A DNA stretch of 35,913 nucleotides from Acidobacteriota bacterium (GTDB taxonomy: Bacteria; Acidobacteriota; Vicinamibacteria; Vicinamibacterales; 2-12-FULL-66-21): NCBI GenBank assembly GCA_013813355.1, contig JACCRT010000050.1, positions 1 through 35,913 on the forward strand, read 5' to 3'. The translations under genes were made by a program, and so were the position numbers. Below, piece by piece: positions 1 to 7,974 of the stretch. Position 1 is the stretch's first letter. Every line of letters begins with the position of its first letter. Under the pieces are notes generated by a model. It ran no database searches, was not told the origin of the DNA, and was given only the letters and a program-made list of their open reading frames with translations.

Positions 1-759
1 GGGGGGGGCGCCGCGGCGCCGCAGTTGCCGGATTTCAGCAAGTGGGGCGAGATCGAACGGAAGCCGATGAGCAACATCCGCCGGAAGACGGCAGAGCACC
101 TCAGCTCGGCATGGAACACGATCCCCCACGTCACGCAGCACGACAAGGCCGACATCACCGAACTCGAGGCGCTGCGCAAGCAGTATGGCGCCCAGGCCGA
201 AAAGGCGGGCGGAAAAATGACGATGACGGCCATCGCGATGAAGATCGTGGCGGCGGCCGTGGCGCGCTTCCCGCAGTTCAACGCCTCGGCCGACATGGCG
301 CGGCAGGAGATCGTCTTCAAGAAGTCGATTCACATCGGTGTCGCGGTAGATACCGGGCGCGGGCTGCTGGTACCGGTCATCCGGGACGTCGACCAGAAGG
401 GCATCATCGAGCTGTCCGTCGAGTTGTCGCAGGTGTCGGAGCGGGCCCGCGGTGGCAAGCTGTCGCTCGACGACATGCAGGGCGGGGGCATGACGATCAC
501 CAACCTCGGCGGGATTGGCGGCACGTCCTTCACGCCTATCGTCAACTGGCCGGAGGTCGCGATCCTCGGGATTTCGCGCGGCGCACACGAGCCCGTGTGG
601 CGCGAGGCGACCGAGGACGAAGATGGAGGCTTCGAGGCACGGCTGATACTGCCGCTGTCTCTGTCGTACGATCACAGGGTGATCGACGGCGCCGACGCGG
701 CGCGCTTCCTGCGCTGGGTCTGCGGGGCGTTCGAGCAGCCCTTCGTCCTGGCGCTGTGA
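1..759 (+). CDS. aceF: pyruvate dehydrogenase E2, dihydrolipoamide acetyltransferase (3' part)
   Basis: The gene runs in from the left edge; the frame is open from base 1 (an Ala/Pro/Gly-rich linker) and ends at a TGA. The visible part is the whole catalytic acyltransferase domain, starting at LPDFSKWGEIE and reading through the IPHVTQHDKADITELE segment. It ends with SYDHRVIDGADAARF, which holds the catalytic His (DHRVIDG). The LPDFSKWG opening resembles E. coli-type AceF more than the 2-oxoglutarate or branched-chain E2s. The enzyme transfers acetyl groups from lipoyl arms to CoA in the cytoplasmic complex. The lipoyl and subunit-binding domains must lie upstream of the window. The TTG at 25 offered by the ORF track is only an internal codon. 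lpdA follows 68 nt downstream and lipA is nearby, which supports a pyruvate dehydrogenase locus; E1 would be expected upstream. Confidence 0.9.
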   Translation, partial: GGGAAAPQLPDFSKWGEIERKPMSNIRRKTAEHLSSAWNTIPHVTQHDKADITELEALRKQYGAQAEKAGGKMTMTAIAMKIVAAAVARFPQFNASADMARQEIVFKKSIHIGVAVDTGRGLLVPVIRDVDQKGIIELSVELSQVSERARGGKLSLDDMQGGGMTITNLGGIGGTSFTPIVNWPEVAILGISRGAHEPVWREATEDEDGGFEARLILPLSLSYDHRVIDGADAARFLRWVCGAFEQPFVLAL

Positions 760-827
760 CAGGGTTCAGTCGGTAATCACTGGCGGCGCCGTGCCGGCGT
801 CGCCCTGCGGGTGTCATCGTCTTTTTT

Positions 828-2246
828 ATGTCGTCTACTACACAACTCGCTGTCATTGGGGCTGGGCCTGGCGGCTACGCGGCCGCCTTCTATGCGGCCG
901 ACCTCGGCATGCAGGTCACGCTCGTCGATCCGGCCCCGAATCCCGGCGGCGTCTGCCTCTACCGGGGGTGCATCCCCTCCAAGGCGCTGCTGCACGTGGC
1001 GAAGCTCGTGCAGGAAGCGAAGCACGCCGAAGCGTGGGGCATCAGTTTCGAGGCGCCGACGATCGATCTCGATCGGCTCCGCGCTTTCAAGGAGAAGGTC
1101 GTCAACCAGCTGACCGGAGGCCTGGGCCAGCTGTCGAAGCAGCGAAAGGTGAGCTACATCCAGGGTACGGCCTCATTTCGTGACGCCCGCACGCTGGGAA
1201 TCGCGGGGGTTGACGGGGCCGGAGATCAGACGCTCGAGTTCGAGCACGCGATCATCGCTACCGGTTCACATCCGTCGAAGGTGCCAGGGCTCGACCTGGA
1301 GAGCGACCGCCTGATGGATTCAACCGGCGCGCTGAACCTGCCCGACATCCCCGGGTCGCTGCTCGTTGTCGGCGGCGGCTACATCGGCCTCGAGCTCGGG
1401 TCGGTGTATGCCGCGCTCGGCACGAAGGTGACGGTCGTCGAGATGACCGACGGGCTGCTGCCGGGTGCGGATCGCGATCTGGTCAACATCCTGGCCAAAC
1501 GCATCGAATCGATTTGCGAAGCCGTCCTTCTCAACACGAAGGTAGTGGGGATGAAGGAAGGAAAGGGCGGGATTACCGTCAGCCTCGAGGGTGACGTGGA
1601 GCCGAAGGAACGGACCTACGACCGCGTACTGGTGTCCATCGGCCGGCGCCCGAATGCGGTGGCCGGGATTGAAAGGACCGGCGTCACGGTGAACCAGCGC
1701 GGGTTCGTCGAGGTGGACGCAAGCCTGCGGACGTCCGAGCCGACCATCTACGCCATCGGCGATGTCGTCGGAGAGCCGATGCTGGCTCATAAGGCGTCGC
1801 ACGAGGGGCGGACGGCGGTCGAGGCGATTGCGGGGGAGAAGGCGGCGTTCGAGCCTCTGGCGATTCCAGCGGTGGTGTTCACCGATCCGGAACTCGCGTG
1901 GGCCGGCCTGACCGAGAACGACGCGAAGACAACAGGGCGCGAGGTCACGGTCGCGCGGTTCCCCTGGGGCGCGTCCGGCCGGGCGCTGACGCTCGATCGG
2001 TCCGACGGGATGACGAAGCTCCTCCTCGATCCGAAAACGGAGCGTGTACTCGGCGTGGGCATCGTCGGTCCCGGGGCCGGTGAGCTGATTGCCGAAGGCG
2101 TGCTGGCGATCGAAATGGGCGCGAACGCCACCGACCTCCGCATGACGATCCATCCTCACCCGACGCTGTCCGAGACGGTCATGGAGTCGGCCGAGGTCTT
2201 CTTCGGCCACGCCACGCACGTGTATCGACCGCGCCGCGGACGATAG
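828..2246 (+). CDS. lpdA: dihydrolipoyl dehydrogenase (E3)
   Basis: Flavoprotein of 472 residues, normal for the family, which reoxidises dihydrolipoamide of the 2-oxoacid dehydrogenase complexes and passes electrons to NAD. The N-terminal FAD-binding fingerprint IGAGPGG lies at about residues 10-16. The redox-active disulfide is in GGVCLYRGCIPSK (CX4C). A second nucleotide fingerprint VVGGGYIGLELG lies mid-protein, followed by the FAD-binding YAIGDVVG segment. The C-terminal IHPHPTLSE carries the His-Glu catalytic pair contributed to the partner subunit. The ATG at 828 gives a start directly before the FAD motif; no good Shine-Dalgarno is visible. It probably shares the aceF transcript. Confidence 0.95.
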   Translation: MSSTTQLAVIGAGPGGYAAAFYAADLGMQVTLVDPAPNPGGVCLYRGCIPSKALLHVAKLVQEAKHAEAWGISFEAPTIDLDRLRAFKEKVVNQLTGGLGQLSKQRKVSYIQGTASFRDARTLGIAGVDGAGDQTLEFEHAIIATGSHPSKVPGLDLESDRLMDSTGALNLPDIPGSLLVVGGGYIGLELGSVYAALGTKVTVVEMTDGLLPGADRDLVNILAKRIESICEAVLLNTKVVGMKEGKGGITVSLEGDVEPKERTYDRVLVSIGRRPNAVAGIERTGVTVNQRGFVEVDASLRTSEPTIYAIGDVVGEPMLAHKASHEGRTAVEAIAGEKAAFEPLAIPAVVFTDPELAWAGLTENDAKTTGREVTVARFPWGASGRALTLDRSDGMTKLLLDPKTERVLGVGIVGPGAGELIAEGVLAIEMGANATDLRMTIHPHPTLSETVMESAEVFFGHATHVYRPRRGR

Positions 2247-2301
2247 CCTGGGCGGGTGGAGGTTACCTCCGCCCCTCACGCAAGACCCCGGGAGCGAGTT
2301 T

Positions 2302-2898
2302 CTACCTGTCCCGAGGCTGCCGCAGCTCCGGGCTGCACGGTTCGCCCGTGCCTTCGATCCGCTGCACCATCACCAGCGGTGCGGTGCCGGTCGCCATGGA
2401 TTGCTGCCCGATCGGGCCGGCTTCCTGCGCGACCTTTTCGGAGTGGTGGAGGTCGGCACCCGCTCGCGACTCGTCCGGTCGGGGATCGGCCTGCTGCGGT
2501 CCCGGCTGTGGCCCGCTGGTGCCCACCAGGTCGCGGCCGTCATCCCGGATCGTGCCGACGATCGTCACACGCTCGCCAACCCGCTCCCGCAGTTGCTCGG
2601 CGCCGTCCGCCGTCGCGAGGCGCACCCAGGACCCTTCGTTCACGGCGTGTGGCTGCGCAGACGGCTGCGTGAGCGACGGCTGCTCACCAGCCGACGTCAC
2701 GCGCACGTGCTGCAGCGCGAACTCGTTGGCGCGGCCCGGCGCGACGCCGATGCAGCCGTTGAGCGAGATGGGGCTGGCCGAACCGGCGCCGTCCTCGGCC
2801 GTACGGGCGTGGTCGGCTCGATCGCCGCCGCAGCCTACGGCGAGAACAGCCCACGCTGCTACGAAGGCGATGAGGGCCTGTTTCAGATCATTCCGCAT
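2302..2898 (-). CDS. hypothetical lipoprotein
   Basis: Product of 198 residues beginning MRNDLKQALIAFVAAWAVLAVGCGG: charged n-region, hydrophobic core and a lipobox ending in Cys, so a lipid-anchored envelope protein is predicted. I place the start at 2898, not at the GTG at 2919, because GGAGGT lies 5 nt before this ATG and the signal peptide begins here. The mature part has an NGCIGV segment and an OB-like stretch (VRLATADG..LRERVGERVTIVGTIRDDG) that could be a small beta-barrel. The C-terminal 50 residues are low-complexity and Pro/Gln-rich. It lies 78 nt downstream of lipA on the same strand. The function is unknown to me. Confidence 0.7.
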   Translation of the reverse strand: MRNDLKQALIAFVAAWAVLAVGCGGDRADHARTAEDGAGSASPISLNGCIGVAPGRANEFALQHVRVTSAGEQPSLTQPSAQPHAVNEGSWVRLATADGAEQLRERVGERVTIVGTIRDDGRDLVGTSGPQPGPQQADPRPDESRAGADLHHSEKVAQEAGPIGQQSMATGTAPLVMVQRIEGTGEPCSPELRQPRDR

Positions 2899-2976
2899 TC
2901 CGACCTCCAAGGTGCGCACTGCAAGTTGGGTTCCTGCCCCCGGGTGTCAGGCAGCCATCAGGGGTGGGCTATCAGC

Positions 2977-3936
2977 TCAGCCGCAGCTGTTCGGAAGACC
3001 GCGGCCATCATTGGCCCCGGCATTCTCCAAAGCGTCTGCCTGCTCGTGAGCATGGTAGGAGCTGCGGACGAGCGGCCCGGCTTCGATGTGTCCAAAGCCC
3101 ATCTCCAGCCCCAGGCGCTTGAGCTCGGCGAACTCGGCCGGCGCGTAGTAGCGCACCATCGGGAGATTGGCGAGAGAGGGACGCAGGTACTGGCCAATCG
3201 TCACGATCTGGACGCCGGCCGTCCGGAGGTCGCGCAAGGTGGCGACCACCTCGTCCCATTCCTCACCCAGCCCCACCATGAGGCCTGACTTCGTCGGGAT
3301 CGACGGCGCATGGGTGCGGGAGCGGCCGAGCAGTTCGAGGGCGCGCGCGTAATTCCCCCCGGGGCGCGCCGTGCGATACAGCCGCGGCACCGTCTCGATG
3401 TTGTGGTTCAGCACGTCGGGCCCGGCGTCCAGCACGGTGTGCAGCGCGGTTGCTCCCCCCTTGAAGTCGGGGATCAGCACCTCGATGCGGCAGCCCGGGA
3501 TCCGCGCGCGCGTTTCGGCGATCGTCCGCGCAAAGTGACCGGCGCCGCAGTCGTGCAGGTCGTCCCGATCGACCGAGGTGATCACGACGTAGGCGAGGTT
3601 CATCGCGTGGATCGCGCTCGCCACCTTCACGGGTTCGGCGGCGTCGGGCGGCTTCGGCTTGCCATGCACGACGTTGCAGTATCCGCACGAGCGCGTGCAC
3701 GTGTCGCCGAGAATCATGAACGTCGCGGTGCCGTGGTCCCAGCACTCGCCGATGTTTGGGCAGTTGGCTTCCTCGCAGACGGTGTGCAGGCCCAGCGTGC
3801 GCATCAGACCTTTGAGCCGGGTGTAGTTTTCGGACCCGGGCGCGCGCACCTTGAGCCACTCGGGCTTGGGCGCTCGCGGCAGCTCCTCAGCCCGCTTCTT
3901 CCGGCCCCGAATCATGTTGAGCGGAATCGTCTGCAT
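2977..3936 (-). CDS. lipA: lipoyl synthase
   Basis: Radical-SAM enzyme that inserts two sulfurs into protein-bound octanoyl groups to form lipoyl cofactors. Both cluster motifs are visible: the auxiliary CEEANCPNIGEC (CX4CX5C) and the radical-SAM CTRSCGYC (CX3CX2C). Family blocks such as TFMILGDTCTR, VITSVDRDDL, NHNIETVPRLY, KSGLMVGLGE and TIGQYLRPS follow. The ATG at 3936 (MQTIPLNMIRG) is chosen because a perfect TATAAT lies 9 nt upstream of it, which would give a near-leaderless mRNA. The track start at 3963 lies upstream of that promoter. The C-terminus after YHAHEQADAL is variable. The locus also encodes its client (AceF) and E3 (LpdA). Confidence 0.95.
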   Translation of the reverse strand: MQTIPLNMIRGRKKRAEELPRAPKPEWLKVRAPGSENYTRLKGLMRTLGLHTVCEEANCPNIGECWDHGTATFMILGDTCTRSCGYCNVVHGKPKPPDAAEPVKVASAIHAMNLAYVVITSVDRDDLHDCGAGHFARTIAETRARIPGCRIEVLIPDFKGGATALHTVLDAGPDVLNHNIETVPRLYRTARPGGNYARALELLGRSRTHAPSIPTKSGLMVGLGEEWDEVVATLRDLRTAGVQIVTIGQYLRPSLANLPMVRYYAPAEFAELKRLGLEMGFGHIEAGPLVRSSYHAHEQADALENAGANDGRGLPNSCG

Positions 3937-3945
3937 GAGCGCCCA

Positions 3946-3951
3946 ATTATA
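3946..3951 (-). promoter_or_regulatory. -10 element of lipA
   Basis: Perfect TATAAT on the minus strand, 9 nt before the lipA ATG at 3936. No convincing -35 hexamer is seen 16-18 nt upstream. The expected start of transcription is within about 3 nt of the ATG, so the message would be leaderless or nearly so. Confidence 0.5.
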
Positions 3952-3963
3952 CCTTTCGGGCAA

Positions 3964-4299
3964 CCGGCGCCGCTCCCGACCTCGAATTCGACATCGGACG
4001 ACGAAAACAGGACATCAGGGCTTCGACGCGGGGCACCCCTCCAGCCCGGCAAAGTGCAGTGAAGCCGCACATCGGACCATTTCTGCAGTTACTGGGGTAT
4101 GGCTACCCGGTCGATCAGGCGCTCGCCAGGCATGTTGTTCGGCCGGAGGCGTTCACGGAGAGTGGCGAGGCGCATTGGCGCGAGCTCGCGATATGGAGCG
4201 CCGTCGGCTGCGGATGGCTCCACCCCGACAGGCCCGCGTCGGGTGAACGTGTGCCGTTTGCGATTGGCGGCAGCGCGCAGCACGCGACACAATACAGCC
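3964..4299. other. 336-nt divergent intergenic region, no recognisable gene
   Basis: The region lies between divergently transcribed lipA and the UPF0173 gene. It should hold both promoters. A CACAAT hexamer (4288-4293) sits 6 nt before the ATG at 4300. Open frames cross it on both strands (for example a GTG-started + frame at 4059 reading KPHIGPFLQLLGYG), but I recognise no family and see no ribosome-binding site for them. It could contain a decayed gene. Confidence 0.4.
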
Positions 4300-5013
4300 A
4301 TGACTCTCCCATCCTCCAACCGCCTGGCCATCACCTGGCTCGGCCACTCTACCTTCGTCCTCACGACTCCGGGGGGCAAGCGGATCGTCACGGACCCCTG
4401 GCTCGAAGGGAATCCCATGTGCCCCAAAGGCACGCACATCGACGCGGCGGATCTGATTCTGCTGACGCACGGCCACTCCGACCATTCCGGCGACATCGTC
4501 TCGGTGTCGCGGGCGACCGGCGCGCCAATCCTCGCGGTGTACGAACTCGCGCTGTGGCTCGAGGGCAAGGGCCTGCACAACGTCCAGGGCATGGGGATCG
4601 GCGGGACGCTGGCGGTGGCGGGCCTGGAGGTGACGATGGTGCCGGCCCTCCACACGAGCAGTGCGATCGAGCACGACGTTCCCGTGTACGTGGGCCTGGC
4701 CACGGGGTTCGTCGTCCGCATGGAGAACGAGCAGACGATTTATTTCGCTGGTGACACGGCGCTCTTCGGCGACATGCGTCTTATCGCCGAGATTCACCGG
4801 CCGGATATCGCGTTTTTACCCATTGGCGACCGCTACACGATGGGCCCGGAAGCCGCGGCGCTCGCGTGCCGGATGCTGGGCGTGCGACAAGTCGTGCCGA
4901 TGCACTACGGCACGTTCCCCGAGCTGACCGGCAGGCCAGAGCGGCTCGAGACGCTGCTCGCCCCGCACGGTGTAGACGTGCTGGTGCTGAAGCCCGGGGA
5001 TACGGCGTCGTGA
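4300..5013 (+). CDS. UPF0173 family metal-dependent hydrolase
   Basis: Metallo-beta-lactamase-fold protein of 237 residues. It opens with the typical TWLGHSTFVL, followed by the metal-binding LTHGHSDHSGD (HxHxDH). Later metal or active-site segments are VPALHTSSA, FAGDTALFGDM and VVPMHYGTFPEL. These match the cytoplasmic UPF0173/YtkL-type hydrolases, whose substrates are mostly unknown. The ATG at 4300 gives the family N-terminus MTLPSSNRLAITWLGHS; the longer track frame from 4099 extends into non-family sequence. CACAAT lies 6 nt upstream of the ATG, in the position of a -10 box for leaderless transcription. The gene stands alone. Confidence 0.88.
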   Translation: MTLPSSNRLAITWLGHSTFVLTTPGGKRIVTDPWLEGNPMCPKGTHIDAADLILLTHGHSDHSGDIVSVSRATGAPILAVYELALWLEGKGLHNVQGMGIGGTLAVAGLEVTMVPALHTSSAIEHDVPVYVGLATGFVVRMENEQTIYFAGDTALFGDMRLIAEIHRPDIAFLPIGDRYTMGPEAAALACRMLGVRQVVPMHYGTFPELTGRPERLETLLAPHGVDVLVLKPGDTAS

Positions 5014-5070
5014 GCAGCTGGCAGTAGGGAGCTGACAGGACGCAGCAGTGATTTCACGACGCAACCCGTT

Positions 5071-5250
5071 TCAGTCCGAGTGGTTGCGAGTCTCGTTGAG
5101 CCAGTGTTCGCTCATGCAGCCGAGGTTCGCCGCGCTCGCGCCGCCCCTGGTCCGGTTCACGATTGCCACGACGGCGGCGAGTGTCAGGAGTGCGATGGTA
5201 ATCAGCAGCGTAGGTTCAACCTCACATGGCGTGACTGGAGTGGCGTGCAC
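5071..5250 (-). CDS. 59-residue single-pass membrane protein, unknown
   Basis: This small frame is absent from the supplied track. It starts at GTG 5250 (an in-frame TGA lies five codons upstream) and ends at TGA 5071. The product begins VHATPVTPCEVE, has one clear transmembrane helix (LLITIALLTLAAVVAIV, about residues 15-31), a basic stop-transfer segment NRTRGG, and a hydrophilic tail ending NLGCMSEHWLNETRNHSD. Helix plus positive-inside flank predicts an N-out, C-in topology. It lies 55 nt downstream of boxR on the same strand, so it may be cotranscribed. The tail looks like a designed short motif, not random sequence, but I cannot name a family. No clear ribosome-binding site is seen. Confidence 0.55.
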   Translation of the reverse strand: MHATPVTPCEVEPTLLITIALLTLAAVVAIVNRTRGGASAANLGCMSEHWLNETRNHSD

Positions 5251-5292
5251 AATCGTGCCATCTCATGGCTCCCGCAGTCTGCGGTTGTGCAC
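5245..5292. repeat. inverted repeat GTGCACAA ... TTGTGCAC with inner palindrome
   Basis: GTGCACAA at 5245-5252 and TTGTGCAC at 5285-5292 are exact reverse complements. Between them is the perfect hairpin-forming CCGCAG-T-CTGCGG (5272-5284). The array lies between the boxR stop and the small membrane ORF, whose GTG start overlaps the first arm. It could be a terminator-like structure or an operator; TGCA cores are a feature of BzdR/BoxR-type sites. Confidence 0.4.
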
Positions 5293-5305
5293 ACCGCCTC
5301 CGGGA

Positions 5306-6052
5306 TCAGGGCAAGGACGGGTGCGGCAGCAACTCGACGATCTTCGTCGCCACGGCCTCGACAGCGAGCCCGGACGTGTCTACCGTGTGCTCGGCCATGG
5401 CGTAGAGCGGTTCGCGTTGCGAGAGCAGCAGGCGCAGGTCTGCCATCGCCTGCGGGTGGTCCGCCATGGGGCGCTTGTCGCCTTGGCGGACGACGCGGTT
5501 CCAGTGGTCCTCGGGCATGGCCCTCAGCCAGATAGTCGTCGCCGATCGGCGAAGGAGGGCGTAGGTATCGGGCGATGTGACGATCCCGCCGCCGGTGGCG
5601 AGCACCATGGGGCGGCCTTGCCTCAGCACGTCCTGCAGCGTCGCGCGCTCGAGGCGCCGATAGTAGTCCTCGCCGTGGAGCGAAAACAGTTCGCTGAGGC
5701 TGAGATCCGCGGCTTTTTCGATGCGGCGATCGAGTTCGACGAATGACACCCGGAGACGCTTCGCGAGGCAACGCCCAAGCGTCGTCTTGCCCGCGCCCCG
5801 GAGACCGAGCAGCGCCACGATTGACGGATGAGCTTGATGCCTGCCAGCCAGCAGCGCGGCCGGCGTCGTCTCGAGCGCCGTGGCCACATCGGCCAGCCGA
5901 CGAACAGAGATGTTGCCGCTCCCGGCCTCGAGCTGCAGGAGGAACCGGGGCGACAGCCCTGAACGTTCCGAGACCTCCCGCAGCGTCCATCCGCGCGCCA
6001 GCCGGAGCGCCCTCGTCCGGCGTCCGAGACCCGTGAGCAGCTCCTCGCTCAT
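5306..6052 (-). CDS. boxR: BoxR/BzdR-type benzoyl-CoA-responsive repressor
   Basis: Regulator of 248 residues with an N-terminal XRE helix-turn-helix (about residues 6-65, ...WTLREVSERSGLSPRFLLQLEAGSGNIS). It is fused to a shikimate-kinase-like domain with a Walker A GLRGAGKTT (about residue 85), VELDRRIEKAADLSLSELF and VLATGGGIV. This architecture is the BzdR/BoxR family, in which the kinase-like domain senses benzoyl-CoA and relieves repression. It is divergent from boxC, the usual place for the regulator. A TATAGT hexamer 6 nt before the ATG suggests a leaderless message, and that hexamer lies inside a candidate operator, so autoregulation is likely. Confidence 0.88.
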   Translation of the reverse strand: MSEELLTGLGRRTRALRLARGWTLREVSERSGLSPRFLLQLEAGSGNISVRRLADVATALETTPAALLAGRHQAHPSIVALLGLRGAGKTTLGRCLAKRLRVSFVELDRRIEKAADLSLSELFSLHGEDYYRRLERATLQDVLRQGRPMVLATGGGIVTSPDTYALLRRSATTIWLRAMPEDHWNRVVRQGDKRPMADHPQAMADLRLLLSQREPLYAMAEHTVDTSGLAVEAVATKIVELLPHPSLP

Positions 6053-6054
6053 CT

Positions 6055-6130
6055 GCGCACTATATTACACAACGTAGGAGCAGCAGCGCAGTATAGTGCC
6101 TTGACACTGCCGGGAATCCGCAGGTACGCT
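6055..6130. promoter_or_regulatory. boxR-boxC divergent promoter and candidate BoxR operator
   Basis: The 85-nt gap contains two related imperfect palindromes: GCACTATATTAC (6057-6068) and GCAGTATAGTGC (6088-6099). Both fit GCA-N6-TRC and their centres are 31 bp apart, about three helical turns. GCACTATA and TATAGTGC also form an exact 8-nt inverted repeat. The first overlaps the boxR -10-like TATAGT (minus, 6059-6064). The second abuts TTGACA (6101-6106), which with TACGCT (6125-6130, 18-nt spacer) forms a boxC promoter starting transcription at the ATG. The layout fits a repressor dimer pair covering both promoters. Confidence 0.55.
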
Positions 6131-6137
6131 TTCCGGA

Positions 6138-7826
6138 ATGAGCACCGCCATCCACACCTCGTCGCGTGTCACCTTTGAAACCTCGCCCGAGCAGTACCAC
6201 CACTGGAAGCTGTCGTGTGACGGTCCCGTGGCGACGCTGTCGATGGATGTGCAGGAAGACGCGGGGCTGTCACCCGACTACAAGCTGAAGCTGAACTCGT
6301 ACGACCTCGGTGTGGACATCGAGCTTGCGGATGCCGTCCAGCGCCTGCGCTTCGAACACCCGGAGGTTCGCACGGTCGTCGTCACCAGCTTGAAGGAGCG
6401 CATCTTTTGCGCCGGCGCGAACATCTTCATGCTGCGCGGGTCGAGCCACGCCTGGAAGGTGAACTTCTGCAAATTCACCAACGAAACGCGCCTGGCCATC
6501 GAGGACGCCAGCGAGAACTCCGGTATCAAGTTCCTTGCGGCGCTCAACGGGATCTGCGCGGGCGGCGGCTACGAGCTGGCGCTGGCGTGCGACGAGATCA
6601 TCCTCGTGGATGACGGGAACTCGGCAGTGAGCCTGCCCGAGACGCCGCTGCTCGCGGTCCTGCCGGGCACCGGCGGCCTCACCCGTGTGGTGGACAAGCG
6701 CAAGGTGCGGCGCGACCTGGCGGATTTCTTTGGCACGGTGGCCGAGGGTATCCGGGGCAAGCGCGCGGTGGAGTGGCGGCTCGTGGACGCCGTCTATCCG
6801 ACGAGCCAGTTCAAAGAGCAGGTTGCGAAGCGCGCGCAGGAGCTGACCGCGCAGTCGGATCGCCCATCGGGTGCCAAGGGCATCACGCTCGGCCCGCTCA
6901 ATCCCGAAGTCACCGACGATGCGCTGCGGTACTCGGTGGTGAGCGTGGACATCGATCGCGACAGACGTGTCGCCACGCTGACCGTGCGTGGGCCGGAAGG
7001 GGACCTGCCGTCCACGCCCGAGGCGATCCAGGCGGTCGGCGACCAGTTCTGGCCCCTGCGCGCGTTCCGCGAGCTCGACGACGCGCTGCTGCGCCTGCGA
7101 GCGAACGAGTCGCTGATCGGCACCGTGGCGGTCAAGACGGAGGGTGATGCGGCCAAAGTGCTCGAAGCGGATGAGGTCCTGCTTGCGCACAAGGACGACT
7201 GGCTCGTCCGCGAGATCACGCACTTCATCAAGCGGACACTGAAGCGGATGGATCTGACGTCACGCAGTTTCTTTGCGCTGATTGAACCGGGGAGCTGCTT
7301 CGCGGGCACGCTGTTCGAGCTGGCGCTGGCGTGCGACCGGCAGTACATGCTCGACGATCCCGACCAGCCGAACACGATCGCGCTCTCGGCGATGAACGGC
7401 CGCCACGGCGCCGAAAAGGATACGGCGGGCGGGCCGCTGCCGATGAGCAACGGGCTCACGCGTCTCCAGACCCGCTTCCTCGGCGAGCCGGATCGGGTGG
7501 ACGAGGTGCTGGGGGCCGCGGAGGCGTTCGACGCACAGCAGGCTGGCGACGCCGGGCTCGTCTCGTTTGCGCCCGACGAACTGGACTGGGACGACGAGGT
7601 GCGCCTGGCGATCGAGAGCCGTGCGGCGTTCTCGCCCGATGCGCTGACGGGCATGGAAGCCAACCTCCGCTTCGCCGGTCCCGAGACGATGGAAACGAAG
7701 ATTTTCGGACGCCTGACGGCCTGGCAGAACTGGATCTTCCAGCGCCCGAACGCGGTAGGTGAGAAGGGGGCGTTGACCGCCTACGGTTCGCAGTCGCGCC
7801 CGGAGTTTGATTTCAATCGCGTGTAA
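6138..7826 (+). CDS. boxC: benzoyl-CoA-dihydrodiol lyase (ring-opening)
   Basis: Crotonase-superfamily enzyme of 562 residues, the length expected of BoxC. In the aerobic box pathway it hydrolytically opens 2,3-epoxybenzoyl-CoA to 3,4-dehydroadipyl-CoA semialdehyde plus formate. Diagnostic stretches include the N-terminal TFETSPEQYHHWKLS, LKLNSYDLGVDIELADAVQRLRFEHP, the crotonase oxyanion loop FCAGANIFML, and the second loop NGICAGGGYELALACDE. A second crotonase-like half contains EPGSCFAGTLFELALACDRQY. The ATG at 6138 gives the family N-terminus and lies 7 nt after a -10-like TACGCT. boxB follows after a 148-nt gap containing a tandem repeat. Confidence 0.95.
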   Translation: MSTAIHTSSRVTFETSPEQYHHWKLSCDGPVATLSMDVQEDAGLSPDYKLKLNSYDLGVDIELADAVQRLRFEHPEVRTVVVTSLKERIFCAGANIFMLRGSSHAWKVNFCKFTNETRLAIEDASENSGIKFLAALNGICAGGGYELALACDEIILVDDGNSAVSLPETPLLAVLPGTGGLTRVVDKRKVRRDLADFFGTVAEGIRGKRAVEWRLVDAVYPTSQFKEQVAKRAQELTAQSDRPSGAKGITLGPLNPEVTDDALRYSVVSVDIDRDRRVATLTVRGPEGDLPSTPEAIQAVGDQFWPLRAFRELDDALLRLRANESLIGTVAVKTEGDAAKVLEADEVLLAHKDDWLVREITHFIKRTLKRMDLTSRSFFALIEPGSCFAGTLFELALACDRQYMLDDPDQPNTIALSAMNGRHGAEKDTAGGPLPMSNGLTRLQTRFLGEPDRVDEVLGAAEAFDAQQAGDAGLVSFAPDELDWDDEVRLAIESRAAFSPDALTGMEANLRFAGPETMETKIFGRLTAWQNWIFQRPNAVGEKGALTAYGSQSRPEFDFNRV

Positions 7827-7833
7827 CTGGGAG

Positions 7834-7890
<57 letters not shown>

Positions 7891-7974
7891 GGCAAGGTGC
7901 TGCGCCTGCCCACAGGCGTGGCGATACACACCGGATGCTGCCAGCTGCCGACTGCCTACTACAAGGATCACGAC

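Noticed and set aside
4059-4299. Possible GTG-started frame (KPHIGPFLQLLGYGYPVDQALARH...)
   Set aside because: It looks somewhat protein-like but has no ribosome-binding site, no recognisable family, and would overlap the UPF0173 gene in another frame. Left as unassigned intergenic DNA.
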